A stretch of DNA of 64,000 bases from positions 77,033,942 to 77,097,941 of the forward strand of contig CM072514.1 of assembly GCA_036898135.1 (NCBI GenBank). The letters run 5' to 3'. A program made the position numbers and the translations under genes. Of this stretch, positions 1 through 10,722 are shown piece after piece. The notes under the pieces are model-generated. The model was not told the DNA's origin. It was given only the letters and a program-made list of their open reading frames with translations, and ran no database searches. Positions within the stretch are counted from its first letter, which is position 1, and the number at the start of each line of letters is the position of its first letter. Source of the stretch: Oncomelania hupensis. Its lineage: Eukaryota > Mollusca > Gastropoda > Littorinimorpha > Pomatiopsidae.

Positions 1-253
1 GATCAACCAACCCACTGACCAAGAGCCGGACAGCTACTAAAGGATGGCCCATGACGTGAAGTACCCGCGTACCAAATACCATCAAAATCGGACTAGCCGT
101 TTCTGAGACATTGAGCAAAACGTTTTTAGCAACAACTGACTCCAGCGAACTTGACCTTTACGGTGGAGCAAATATGATGAGGAGATATGACACACCAGAT
201 TACAAAGTTCTCGCTAAAGCATCTTCAGGAGTTACCAACAACAACAACAACAA

Positions 254-690
254 CAGATTGGAGGCTCGGTGGTCTAATGGTAGTGCTTTGGCTTGCGGAT
301 CTGAAGGTCCAGGGTTCGAGCCCTGTCCGGGCCATTGTGTTGTGTCCCTGGGAAAGACACTTTACTCCCGTTTCCTACTCCTTCGGATGAGAGAACCGAG
401 GTCTAGTCTGTGTGTCGCATACATTCCATCATAACGGACTTTAAAGATCCTGACGCTCATGTCCTAGACGGGTGAGTGCCGGTAACAAGAACACACCCAG
501 CATGCACTAGGTCCTTCTCCCCCCCCCATCCCTAACTGGCCAGGATAGTGCTCAGTTGTCCGGGCGTCAGACCATGCGCCCAAAGGCTGCAGGTGGGCGT
601 CTCGGGCCGTTTGAGTTAGATCCTGTATCGGCCAGCGCCTAGAGTCTGGTCTAGTACGGCGAGATAGGTGCGCAATAAAAATCCTCAATA
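254..690 (+). mobile_element. SINE-A, near full-length tRNA-derived SINE
   Basis: The head resembles a tRNA gene (tRNA-Pro-like in appearance): an A-box-like GGTCTAATGGTAG, a B-box GGTTCGAGCCC, and 7-nt acceptor-like ends (GGCTCGG and CCGGGCC) that can pair. The body then carries blocks that recur many times in this window, including TTCGGATGAGAG, ACCGAGGTCTAGTCTG, TTTAAAGATCCTGACGCTCA, GAGTGCCGG and TTAGATCCTGTATCGGCC. An AAT tail follows. Transcription by RNA polymerase III from the internal boxes and mobilisation by a LINE are inferred from the SINE class. The family name is mine. Confidence 0.85.
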
Positions 691-697
691 AAAATCC

Positions 698-699
698 TC

Positions 700-761
<62 letters not shown>

Positions 762-890
762 CAACAACAACAACCACAACCACAACCACAACCACAACAA
801 CAAATATATATATATTCTTCTTCTTCTTCTCTTCTTCTTCGCCTTCTTTTCTTGTTCTTGTTCTTGTTCTTCAATTCCGTCAACCCTTTC
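698..890. repeat. AAT/AAC microsatellite plus pyrimidine-rich tract
   Basis: A run of AAT units (about 702-758) passes into CAA units (to about 800) and then TTC-rich sequence. The run starts where SINE-A ends and probably grew from the SINE tail. The open frames here are poly-Tyr or poly-Asn artefacts. Confidence 0.9.
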
Positions 891-2560
891 ATTTGCATGA
901 TTGAGAGCTGGGTGCCATGAAGCAGTTGTTTTTCACAGTCGAGTTTGATGTGGTTTTATCCCATTCAGAAACATCAGTTAGGCTTCTGTTTCGGGGTCGT
1001 AAGCACAATCTTGTGATTGAAGCGGTTCTAAACGTGAACGTGATATTTTGGACCCCAGAGCGTCGGCAAAACAGGAAGATAGAATAATTGAATGTTTTTC
1101 ACATATGCCATTGGCTCATTTTTTTGTATTAAATTTTTTTTTAATCCCGTTCTCTGGTAATTATAATATAATAATGGAGTAAACGATCCCAATTTTAATT
1201 ATTAATGACCCTGTCACAAGTTTTCCCCGTGAGTCTAATCAACAACCACAGGCGCATCAACCGAGAAGAATGGACTCTTGTAAAGATTTAATGGTTCCCT
1301 GATAGCATAGGGGTAGCTGCAGTAAGTTGATCGTTTTTGTGTAGCGCTTTTTCAAGTTTAGGAGCTGCTCAAGGCGCTGACCAGATAAAGGATCAAACTC
1401 CAGCCGCCCGAGGCGCCCATGTGCCCGATTGTTCAATATATTTTTAAACTCTTTTACAAGATTTCTGTCCTGTTTTGGGGGGGTTCGGAGTTAGTTTTAT
1501 AAGGGAGGTAACTTGGTTTAAACATAATTTTATTCACGAAACAAGTAAACCAGGCATGGAGAACATAAAGGGCACACAAAAGCAAAGCTTAAATGAGTGT
1601 TACCCTTTGATAAATGACAACAATGAAATGTCTGGCGAACAGACACAAGTACAAAGCAATAAATAAATAAAAAAAAAACAGGAGCACATAAATTAATCTT
1701 TTTAACAATGAAAAGAGAACAAACATATAACTATAGTATAACAGAAAAAAAATGCAATAACGTCGAACAAACAAAAAAAAGTAATAGAGAAATAAATGAA
1801 TGAACTAACTAACGAGAAACAGATACATGCACCCAAGAGTAAACTTTACACAAAACAGTAGCTGTCGATTAAAAGGTAAATAAATACCTGCAGCAATCTA
1901 AAACAATGAGAGAAAAAAATCAGTTTGGAGGAGGGGAAAAAAAAAGAAGTCACGTGCAAGTAAAAAAAAAAAAGAAGAAAGTAAAATAAAAACAACGCTT
2001 GCACACACACACACGCACACACACACACACACAAACACAGAGATAAATAAGTCGAGACTACGTGTTTGCACGTGAACAGATATTTAAAATAGATGGTGAA
2101 CTCATCTATTCCGTTGGAAGAGACAATTATCTGGTCAGTTTCTCTCTGACAGCTATTAATAAACTTTTGGTGCAAAGGGATTGGGTGTAACTACTAGGGA
2201 GAGGGAAACAAATGGGGATTGGTTTAGCTGGTATCAAGGGTACCAATCAGATGTGGTCATGTGATCAGATCAGGAGGTAACTTCCTTGTTTAATAACATC
2301 CATCTTAATGACACGTCTGATGTACTGCTAACCAGTAAACAAAATGTTATGTTCTGATGGTTTATTTAAACAAATGGTTATCTGACCGTCAACGCATTTA
2401 CTAAATAATACTAACACGCACATTGTGACTGCCAATCTGCGCATCTAACATTCAACTTATGCGGCTGCAATTTGTTTTGTTCTCCGCACTAAATGTTATC
2501 ACGAAAGGGAAATGGCGGCAATTGACAATCAACGCTCCATCATCTGGACCCCCGGATGTA
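891..2560. other. Unassigned intergenic sequence
   Basis: No gene is supported. An antisense SINE-A fragment (GCTGCTCAAGGCGCTGACC and neighbouring blocks) lies at about 1,340-1,425, an A-rich stretch at 1,640-1,990, and a CA tract at about 2,002-2,036. A weak tRNA-like A-box (ATAGCATAGGGGTAGC) occurs near 1,302. Short open frames here have no recognisable motif. Confidence 0.6.
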
Positions 2561-2575
2561 GTGATGTAAAATACG

Positions 2576-3352
2576 TATGACGGCCTACTAGCGCCAAAAT
2601 CTGATAATTACAAATATCATGAAGATAATTACTAATATCATGGGAAATTACAATTATCAAGGGATAATTTCAATTATCATTCAAAACTTATAAATATCTT
2701 CGCGTGATCACGTTTAATTTCCGGTTTTTGGCACTAGCAATCCGCTTGGAAATGCGTCAAAGCCGAAAATTGTAATTATCACATAATAATTACAATTTTC
2801 CCTTCATAATTACAATTTTTACGTGATCATGCTTAATTCTGCCTAAGGCGGCTTGTTAGCGCCAAAATGTGCATTTACAGATATCAATGGTAATAGTAAT
2901 TAACACGCGTTCTGTGTAATTCACATTATGATGGCCTACTAGCGCCAAACCTGATAATTACAATATCAACGACATAATTTATAATTAACAGTAGAAATTG
3001 TAATTATCTTTGGCCCATTTCCACACGGATTGCTAGAGTCAAAACTAAAAATTAAACAGAATCACGCGAAAATAAAAAATTATTAACCCATTTCCAGTCG
3101 GATTGCTAGAGTCAAAACTAAAATTAAACATGATCCCGCGAACATATTTGTAATTTTTCAATGATAGTTGTAATTATCTCATGATAGTTGTAAATATCAG
3201 GTTTTGGCGCTAGCAAGGCGTGGCAAATACTGATAATTATTTTGTAACACCGTGGATTACCGGTATCTCTGTACATTACACAGAACACGTGCTAATTTCA
3301 ATTATCTCGTGATAATGCAATCTCTCGGTTTTGGCGCTAGAAGGCCGTCATA
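2576..3352. mobile_element. Fold-back / MITE-like DNA element with inverted ends
   Basis: The left end reads TATGACGGCCTACTAGCGCC. The reverse complement of the right end reads the same except for one base in the first 20, and both continue with AAAA. Subterminal blocks rich in ATAATTACAA/TTGTAATTAT alternate along the element in both orientations. The left motif recurs internally at about 2,931-2,965, and an ATTGCTAGAGTCAAAACTAA block occurs twice (near 3,030 and 3,100). There is no coding capacity. A non-autonomous DNA transposon or fold-back element is the best reading. A clear TSD was not resolved; TACG lies close outside both ends. Confidence 0.6.
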
Positions 3353-3358
3353 TCTACG

Positions 3359-3896
3359 TGCTAAAATGACAGATTTGTGATCCCGCAGTTTGGAGTGGAC
3401 TGTAAGGTGTGGCCTAATGCTTTGGATCACTCACTACTGGGTCTCTTTGTAAGCATGTTGGTTTATTTGAAACTGCCGTACCGTGTCTGATCTCTTTGAC
3501 CGGTATGCCCAATGTTTTCTTGTTGCAGCTTATCCGGCATGAGACATCAGTATAAAACACCTTTCTGATCTACTGCCCAGACGAGCGCGTTTGATGTATA
3601 AGATTCTGCTCGGCCGTGTTGACATAGTTCTTCTTCACCTTTGGTTATGTCAACCCGCTGCTCCGCTCCACCAGAGGTCAAGCAGCCATCTTTAAGCGTT
3701 CAGAACTTCAGTTCTGGGAGGCTGAGAGCATGCTGAGAAATAAGTACCCGAGCACCCACCCTGCACAAAGTGTTACAGCTTCTTCTACACACACTACTAC
3801 AGTAGCTGTTTTACAAAAGTCTGATCGTGTCGTGCGCATCCCAAAATAAGTTGTGGAGGTTTTCTTCGCGTAGCCTGAGTATCCACAGTATATCCT
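3359..3896. other. Unassigned sequence
   Basis: This is moderately complex sequence with no sustained open frame and no recognised motif. It may be an old repeat. Confidence 0.5.
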
Positions 3897-3933
3897 GAAG
3901 AAGAAGAAGAAGAAGAAGAAGAAGAAGAAGAAG

Positions 3934-3964
<31 letters not shown>
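3897..3964. repeat. GAA/AAG trinucleotide microsatellite
   Basis: This is an essentially pure run of about 22 AAG units. Confidence 0.95.
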
Positions 3965-3981
3965 TAAACTACTAGAAAGTC

Positions 3982-4038
3982 ATGGAGTGGAAGTTTGATA
4001 CAAATCTCCAATGGAGTGGAAGTTTGATACAAATCTCC
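3982..4038. repeat. 28-29-bp tandem duplication
   Basis: A 28-nt unit beginning ATGGAGTGGAAG and ending AAATCTCC occurs twice in a row, separated by one A. It lies just after the AAG tract. Confidence 0.9.
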
Positions 4039-4242
4039 TGCCCGTTACATGTGGCAATCGACTCTCTCAAACTACGGAGCCACCTCAGCACTCCCAGTTA
4101 GTGTTCATAGCGTAAAGCTATTCTATGGCGATGTTATTTATTTATTTTAAAGTCTACAATAAAACTGCTCAGGACACCGCTTCCATTACAGCTGGATCCA
4201 TGAGTACCAGCTATAGCGTGCTTACCCTTCCCTATCATGTGT

Positions 4243-4575
4243 TACTTGCTTCGGATGAGAGTATAAACCGAGGTCTAGTCTGTACGCACACACGCATCCC
4301 ATCGCACGGAATTTAAAGATCATGACACTCATGTCTTAGGCGGGTGCGTGCCGGCTACACATATACACCCAGCAAGCACTAGGTATCCTCTAGGATGCTC
4401 CCCTCATACCCGGTCGTCTATAGGACTGTACCCTGTGGTCTGGACTTCAGACGAGGCTTGCCCAAAGGCTGCAAGTCTGTAGGTGCCGCGGTCTGCTTGA
4501 GCCAGATCCTGTGTCGGCCAGCGCCTTGAGCAGCTCTTAAGCTGGAAAAGCGCTATACAAGGACGAATAAATACA
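4243..4575 (+). mobile_element. SINE-A, 5'-truncated copy
   Basis: It starts within the body at CTTCGGATGAGAG and runs through GAGGTCTAGTCTG, ACTCATGTCTTAGGCGGGTG and CAGATCCTGTGTCGGCCAGC to GAAAAGCGCTATACAAG. It is diverged and lacks the tRNA-like head. Confidence 0.8.
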
Positions 4576-4670
4576 ATTTTAAAAATAAATAAATAAATGA
4601 AACACACTAACTGAAATCTATATAATAATTATTAATTGAATAAATTTTTATATACATACCTACACGTATA

Positions 4671-4897
4671 CAGGGATGGATTTAACCGGAAATTACCGGT
4701 ATTTTACCGGTTTGAGAATAAAAATACCGGTTGAAAAATCAGTAGCCGGTAGAGCCTACCGGTTCTTATTTTGTTTGACTGGTTTCAAAAATAAAGGAAA
4801 AGAAAAAGTTGTTTTTGTATCAAATTTTATTCATCAGATTAACATAAGTTGTACTGATTAGAAAAATAAAGAAAAGAGAAAGAAAAACAAGAGAAAT

Positions 4898-4956
<59 letters not shown>

Positions 4957-4972
4957 GAGAGACAGAGAGAGG

Positions 4973-5004
<32 letters not shown>

Positions 5005-5562
5005 CAGCCAGCCAGCCAGCCACGCTGATTATGTGTTTAGGGAGTGTAGACGAGAGGCCTGCGAATGCGTTCAGTAGCCTTGCCATATTCTTTGAGGTAA
5101 TTAGTACAGAATGATATAACATTGGCGGGCGCAAGGCTATCGTGAATACGGATAAATTAAACTCGCGCACTTTTCGATTTTTTCTTTCCTCGTGCTCGTC
5201 AGTATGTATTGCGACAGTGGCAGATAGGCTAGTAATAATGAAGAAGCAAAAATCTCTTTTTTCATTTTTTGCTTGGGGGGAGAGGGGCGATAAAAGAAGT
5301 TTATGTGAAGACGAAGATGTTTAGGTAAGAAAGGCCTGTTATTTACTTTTCATTTTGGCAAACATCGTTTCAGTTATAGTTAGTAGGCTTTACGGTGAGC
5401 AACAAATTAATCACTGCATTTGTCGGCAGATTTTCGGTGGCAAAAATAGTGATTCATTATTAAGCTTTGCTATGGGTCATACTGGTTTCCGTGACTGGCC
5501 TACCGGTTTGCGTTCGAGTGGGTTTGTTTACTGTGACGTCGTACCGGTTTTGCAAATCCCTA
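4671..5562 (+). mobile_element. Possible decayed hAT-type DNA transposon
   Basis: The left end begins CAGGGATGGATTTAACCGG. The reverse complement of the right end reads TAGGGATTTGCAAAACCGG, an imperfect inverted match. Several ACCGGT palindromes cluster inside both ends. A short frame at about 5,239-5,324 starts with KKQKSLFSFF, which resembles the N-termini of some hAT/ZMYM-type proteins. No 8-bp TSD was found and a GA tract fills part of the middle, so this is a suggestion only. Confidence 0.35.
4899..5022. repeat. GA microsatellite followed by CAGC units
   Basis: A GA run interrupted by single C bases ends in about four CAGC/CCAG units. Confidence 0.95.
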
Positions 5563-5579
5563 GGACGATCACTGGGTAT

Positions 5580-5657
5580 ACATAAATACATACATACATA
5601 CATACATACATACATACATACATACATACAAACATACATACATACATACATACATAC
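5580..5657. repeat. CATA tetranucleotide microsatellite
   Basis: A tandem ACAT/CATA run of nearly 20 units with a few substitutions. Confidence 0.95.
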
Positions 5658-5689
5658 AACACAAAAGCGCCAACTGAATGCTTAGTCTT

Positions 5690-6536
5690 GGGCTGTCACG
5701 GCGTTAGACACTATTTGCTACTCTATATTATAACATGCATGCTAACCCTTGCCTTCAGCTCTCATACAGGGCCCATAGTATCTGCAGTAGTAGCCGACCC
5801 TATCATGTTTCCTAATCGCGCTAAAACACAACGCCAATGTTTGTTCTGCCATTGTCGCTGGATAATTTTTCCTGCTACCGGAGAATCACACATCCTCCTT
5901 TCATTCTGAGCTTCAGCGATCTCAACTGCTGTTCTAAGCTCAAAGAGCTGCTAAAAAGTGAGCAGGCCGAGAGCAGGATATAACCCAAGCCTCGGCCCAA
6001 GGCCCCAACTTGCTGCATGCTTGATGCGTACCCCACCGTCTAACTTTAATCTGTTCTAAACAGTACAAAGTTGACTTTGAAGTGTTGAACCCCCGTGTCC
6101 GATTTTCGACGAACAACAAAATGTATACACGTGGTCCATTAACTCTGCTTCAATTTAGATCGAATTTTCGCACATTTCTTCGACCGTGGAGGGTCAGAAA
6201 CTGTTCTACTCTGCCAGAGAAGTTGCAGAGCTGGTTGTGAACTACGACTGTAATGATTCAGATGATCCTCACGAATCATTCCAGAAAAGAACCTGTTCAA
6301 ATTTTATTGAAAACTGTTCAGTAGTTACAAAGCTATGGAGTTTTGTGTGTGTGTGTGCAGTACAGTGAATTATAGGAAACGTCCTCTGCGTAGCTGGGCC
6401 AGAGGTAAAGCTGCTTCCTTGCACATCTGGGATAGAATGAGTTCACTAACCCCCCAGACGACTGAGAGCTACTGAACGACCAAAAGGGAATCTGAGCTAA
6501 TGGCTTTCACTCCAAGGTGGGATGATATATCTGGCA
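5690..6536. other. Unassigned sequence
   Basis: No recognisable gene, RNA or repeat. A short GT tract lies near 6,343-6,356. Confidence 0.5.
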
Positions 6537-6640
6537 CTCACTCGACTAGGACATGAGCGTCATGATCTTTAAACATCATTGCGAGTAAGTGCATGTGGGC
6601 ACAGACTAGACCTCGGTGTATACCCTCGACCGAAAGGAAA
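6537..6640 (-). mobile_element. SINE-A fragment, antisense
   Basis: It carries GACTAGGACATGAGCGTCATG, split here by the following ATCTTTAAA block, and GACTAGACCTCGG, the reverse complement of the SINE-A body. A sense fragment starts about 20 nt downstream, so two insertions or an inversion are implied. Confidence 0.7.
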
Positions 6641-6654
6641 AAAAACCGTCAAGA

Positions 6655-6935
6655 GTGAAGCTGCGCCGTACCAGGGTAGTAAACCAAGTTCGAATCCCGA
6701 CCTATAATTGTCCAGGACGTGTGAGTGCCGGCTAACCAAATAAACCAAGAAAGCACTAAGTCCCTTATCCTTCACACCCTGTCGCCCAGGTTGGAGCTCA
6801 GTTCCCTGGACGTCAGGCTATGCGCCCAAAGGCTGCTAGTGGGCGCCTCGGGCGGCTTGACTTAGATCCTGTATCGACCATCGCCTTGAGCAGCTGTTGA
6901 GCTGGAAAAGCGCTCTGCAAGAACGATTTAATACA
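6655..6935 (+). mobile_element. SINE-A fragment, sense
   Basis: It carries GTTCGAATCCCGACC (B-box-like), GAGTGCCGGCT, ATGCGCCCAAAGGCTGC, TTAGATCCTGTATCGACC and GAGCTGGAAAAGCGCT in the family order. The sequence is strongly diverged. Confidence 0.7.
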
Positions 6936-6939
6936 TAAA

Positions 6940-7985
6940 ATAAAATTTAAAAACATATTGCGATGTTTCGTTGAGTGCATATTAACGGGTTAAAAATAGT
7001 TGATTTGCTGTCTTTTCATTCTGTATCCAATATGTTATTGTTTCCAGTTAGATGCTAATGTCTTTTTTTATGTTTATATTGTATTAATATAGTGCCGTTC
7101 TTGCTGTTTTATGCATATATTGTGTATCCCTATCCCAATTTATGCCTTGTCTGGCTCTACGGCCCACCCCTGGGCTAGGAGCCTAATTTAATATTGACTG
7201 TTGTATTGTTTGTTTAATAAAAGGACAAAGTTCCAAAGTTCCGAAAGAAACTGAAGAAGCTGTCCGTCTAATTTTGGTCTGATGAGACATGAAAGAAGAC
7301 TGACGCGTAATAATCGTTGCCCCCTACCCCACTCTTACCTCCATCCCAAAAATAAATAAATAAATAAATCTTAAAAATCTGGCCAGCTGAAAATGTTTTA
7401 TAATCCATAGACGATTATACATTCTAAAATTCAATTCAATATTTAATTTATTGTCTATTCACACATTCAGGTGATTTGTAGACATTAAAAAAAAATATCG
7501 CCTCCCAATTAATGAATTTCGTTACAAAATGGGATGAAAGGTTTAGAGAGGGACTTAACACCATACCGTAAAAGTCCACCAATAGGCGACTTTCAAATAA
7601 ATTTTACACTTGCTGTTATCTGGTAAATAGATATCCTCTTTATTGTTGAAATAAATACGAGATAAACCACCTCCTACCGCAACTGCGGACACCTGTCCTA
7701 TACGAGAGGCCTCACGATTACGCTGGAAACGATGGGGTAGACTCTGCAGGTCGTTGATAACCAGGGCGAGCCCAGTCACTTCGGAATTAGTTGCGGTCCG
7801 ACACGACATTACTAAATGTGTCTGCCAGCTCTCTCGATTTATAGCACGTGACTTTCGCCACCGCATCTCCCAGCGGACACTTCGACCTGCTTCCGGCATA
7901 GGAGCCAAAAATCTCCCTTTTGTTACAATGATTCAGTGGTTTTGATTTTTGTGCGTTTGTGTATGAGAGTAATTGTTTTCTTCTT
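6940..7985. other. Unassigned sequence
   Basis: AT-rich sequence with a short AAATA run near 7,352. No gene is supported. Open frames at 7,555-7,945 overlap on both strands and show no domain motif. Confidence 0.5.
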
Positions 7986-8014
7986 CTTTCATACTTGTTT
8001 CAGTTCCATGTGGT

Positions 8015-8172
8015 CATCATCATCATCATCATCCTCATCCTCATCATCATCATCATCATCATCATGATCATCATCATCATCACCATCCTCATCATCATCA
8101 TCATCATCATAATCATTATCATCATCATCATCACCATCCTCATCATGAACATCATCGTCGTCATCATCATCA
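8015..8172. repeat. CAT/ATC trinucleotide microsatellite
   Basis: A long imperfect ATC run. In one frame it reads as poly-His, which is an artefact. Confidence 0.95.
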
Positions 8173-8224
8173 AATCAGAATAATAGTTAAACAAAAAATA
8201 ATATCTGAGAAAAGCTATCATTTA

Positions 8225-8225
<1 letters not shown>

Positions 8226-8294
<69 letters not shown>

Positions 8295-8370
8295 TTTTAA
8301 AAAATACTACTTCTACTACTACTACTACTAATAATAATAAAATAAATAACAATTAGTAGTAGTAGTAGTA

Positions 8371-8458
<88 letters not shown>
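8226..8458. repeat. Two AAT tracts flanking a TAG/CTA block
   Basis: AAT runs at about 8,226-8,291 and 8,371-8,458 are separated by CTA and then TAG units. The central CTA...TAG part can fold back. Confidence 0.95.
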
Positions 8459-8479
8459 GACGGTAGACTTATGTAGCAT

Positions 8480-9039
8480 GGTACCCCAACAAGCATGAGC
8501 TCGCCACGCTTTACAATGAACTAAAAAAAAGCAATTGTATTAAAACAAAATAAAATATGCAAAACAAAAACATGCCTAGTAAAAACCGTTAAACCAGAAG
8601 TATGTACATTAATTAACAGTACACACACAGACACACACACACACACACACCCACACACACACACAAACACACAGACGCACGACGCACAGGGCAAAGTACA
8701 TGTCCACAATAAAAACATTCATTATCACATTATTTAACAAAAGCAATACAAACATAAGATTGTAAACATTTCTTAAAACAGTAAAATACAATGAAAAGAC
8801 ATGAATCACAACAATAAAAGGACTAGACTCAACTAAAACAGATAAATTTTACTAATCTATTAGTATAAAAGAACTTGTACGTACGACATCGGTAAATACC
8901 CTTATATAAAATTGATGGATGGCCTTCAACACGAACACAAGCATTCACCGCAAGGTAACAGTTTAAAACTGGGCAGTCGACTGGTTGTTAGCAGGCGGAA
9001 GAATTATGATGTTCGTGAGTTCAATCAGTGGGAAAGTAA
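8480..9039. other. Unassigned sequence with a CA tract
   Basis: A compound CA tract lies at 8,621-8,673. The rest is AT-rich with no supported gene. Confidence 0.5.
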
Positions 9040-9545
9040 TGCTTGAAAAGATGTGTTTTTAGTGCTTCCTTGAAGGTCTGCGTGGACGCAATATTACGAA
9101 TGTTAGCTGGCAGCGAATTCCATTATTTAGGGCCACAAAAAGCAAAAGATCTTTCACCGTAAGTTTTTGTGCGTACTCTTATGTGGTGAGGACATGAGTG
9201 TCTGCAGATGTCGGGCAGGTTAATAAGCAGACAGGAGTTGACTGAGATAGGATGGACAGGTATCAGAGAAGAAACTGTGACAGAGAACTGACAGTTTGTA
9301 GTCAATGCGTGCTTGCATAGGAAGCCAGTGAAGGGAAAATAGTAGTTGTTTCACGTGATCACGTTTTTTTTTTTGCTTTCAGTACGAGCCGTGCTGCATA
9401 ATTTTGAACTTATTGTAGTTTATCGATCAAAGATTTAGGACAGCCAGTGAGTAGGGAGTTACAATAGTCTTGACAAGAGGGAACAAAGGCACACACCAGA
9501 GTTTTGGTGGCATATACTGTAAGATACTGACGGATTGAGCTGATT
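9040..9545 (-). mobile_element. Antisense non-LTR retrotransposon 3' remnant
   Basis: Read on the minus strand, about 9,380-9,545 encodes a stretch with QDYCNSLLTGCPKSLIDKLQ. This matches the conserved segment found just before the end of many L2/CR1-type reverse transcriptases (DYCNSLL.G.P..L...LQ). Sequence toward 9,040 may be the 3' part of the same relic. The strand and motif are seen; the clade is inferred. Confidence 0.6.
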
Positions 9546-9567
9546 TGGCGAATGGCAGTGTATGCAG

Positions 9568-9674
<107 letters not shown>

Positions 9675-9990
9675 TCATCGTCATCATCATCATGATCATC
9701 ATCAGACCGGAATAACAGCAAAACAAAACAAAACATCTGATAAAAGCTATCCAATCTAGCATGAAACAGCTTGGCCCACATGAGGGTCAACACAGCAATT
9801 GCATAAATTAAAACAGCAACACGTCCGGGACCACAATCATCGCTCGCAACGCTGTCTTCAACGGGGACAATTTTATTGGGACTGTCTAGGACTATTTGCT
9901 TATGATCGCCCCATGCACCGAACCTCAGCAAGGAATCCACCTCACGTGGTTATCTTGGTTCCAATGTTGTCACCCTTGTTTATGCTCTGA

Positions 9991-10032
9991 GTGCCCTTAC
10001 GATCTTCGAGTTACAGGATAGGATAGGATAGG
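9991..10032 (+). mobile_element. RTE-like LINE, 3' tail fragment
   Basis: It carries ACGATCTTCGAGTTACAGGA followed by GATAG units. This matches the extreme 3' end of the RTE-like LINE at 40,687-42,712. Only the last 40 or so bases are present. Confidence 0.65.
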
Positions 10033-10146
10033 CTTTGAGAAATACCCGTGTAGTCTATTGCAGTCTATTGCCTGCTCGTGTTGTGCACATGGCCATGCAT
10101 TAATGAAGTATAATGGACCCCTCGGTAGAAAAAAACCGGTAGTGTG

Positions 10147-10722
10147 TCCTCGATAGCTTAGCAGTAGCAGCACTGTGTATCATAGTTAGACTGCTATCCT
10201 ATCCTATCCCATCCCGTAACTCGAAGGTCGTTGGGGCACCACAGATGATCGTTTATCCAGCGTACTCCATCTTTCTCTATCCTTAGCAACCCTCATGGCT
10301 TCGCTCAGTGTCAAGCCAATCCATTCGCGAATGTTGTCCTTCCACATCTTCTTCTGTCTCCCTCTTCTTCCTCCTCCTTGCACCGTGCCTTGCAGTATGG
10401 TCTTAGCAAGGCCTGATGCTCTGGTGATGTGGCCATACCTTCGGAGATTCCGTTTCTTCACCACTGTGAGCATGTCATCGTGTTGTCTTGAGTGATGGTC
10501 TGTCGGACTTCGTCGTTGGTGATGTGCTGGGATTAGGAAATGCCCAGAAGTCTTCTGTAGCACCTCATCTCCATGCTTTGTATTGTTCGTTGTAGATTTG
10601 CTGTGAAGGTCCATGTTTCGCTAGGGTATAGGAAGATGGAGATGACAAGGGAGCGCAGCAGCCTTACCTTGGAATGTAGACTGTTAGACTGCTAACGCTA
10701 GGTTTATATCGAGGATGCATTT
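10147..10722 (+). mobile_element. tRNA-like SINE/pseudogene (SINE-D) split by a LINE
   Basis: If the LINE at 10,197-10,682 and one TSD copy are removed, the sequence starts TCCTCGATAGCTTAGCAGTAG and ends TATCGAGGA, so its ends pair like a tRNA acceptor stem. The A-box resembles TAGCTTAGCAGTAGC; the B-box is weak. Similar CTCGATAGCNCAG heads occur near 11,040 and 39,840. It could be a decayed tRNA gene or a short SINE. Confidence 0.45.
10197..10682 (-). mobile_element. RTE-like LINE, 5'-truncated, with 12-bp TSD
   Basis: On the minus strand it encodes the C-terminal part of the RT protein ([37 protein letters not shown]) and ends in the family's AGGAT tail. It is flanked by perfect copies of GTTAGACTGCTA at 10,185-10,196 and 10,683-10,694. 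That marks target-primed insertion into a tRNA-like sequence. The reading frame is decayed. Confidence 0.85.

Noticed and set aside
254..330. Functional tRNA gene
   Set aside because: The A and B boxes are good, but the sequence continues into a repeated SINE body found many times in the window, and the anticodon stem-loop is irregular.
4896..5114. Arg/Glu-rich frame (also 17,406 and 18,923)
   Set aside because: Pure GA dinucleotide repeats read as RERERE; not a protein gene.
5580..5657. Regular direct repeats that might suggest a CRISPR array
   Set aside because: Simple tandem tetranucleotides with no unique spacers, in a eukaryotic genome; the same applies to all microsatellites here.
7555..7908. 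117-codon minus-strand frame
   Set aside because: It overlaps an opposite-strand frame and has no motif; chance opening is likely.
7973..8356. Open frames with poly-His, poly-Ile, poly-Leu and poly-Met
   Set aside because: They are translations of CAT and AAT microsatellites with no non-repeat domain; the same holds for frames at 9,410, 13,073, 15,921, 16,577, 16,958 and 21,003.
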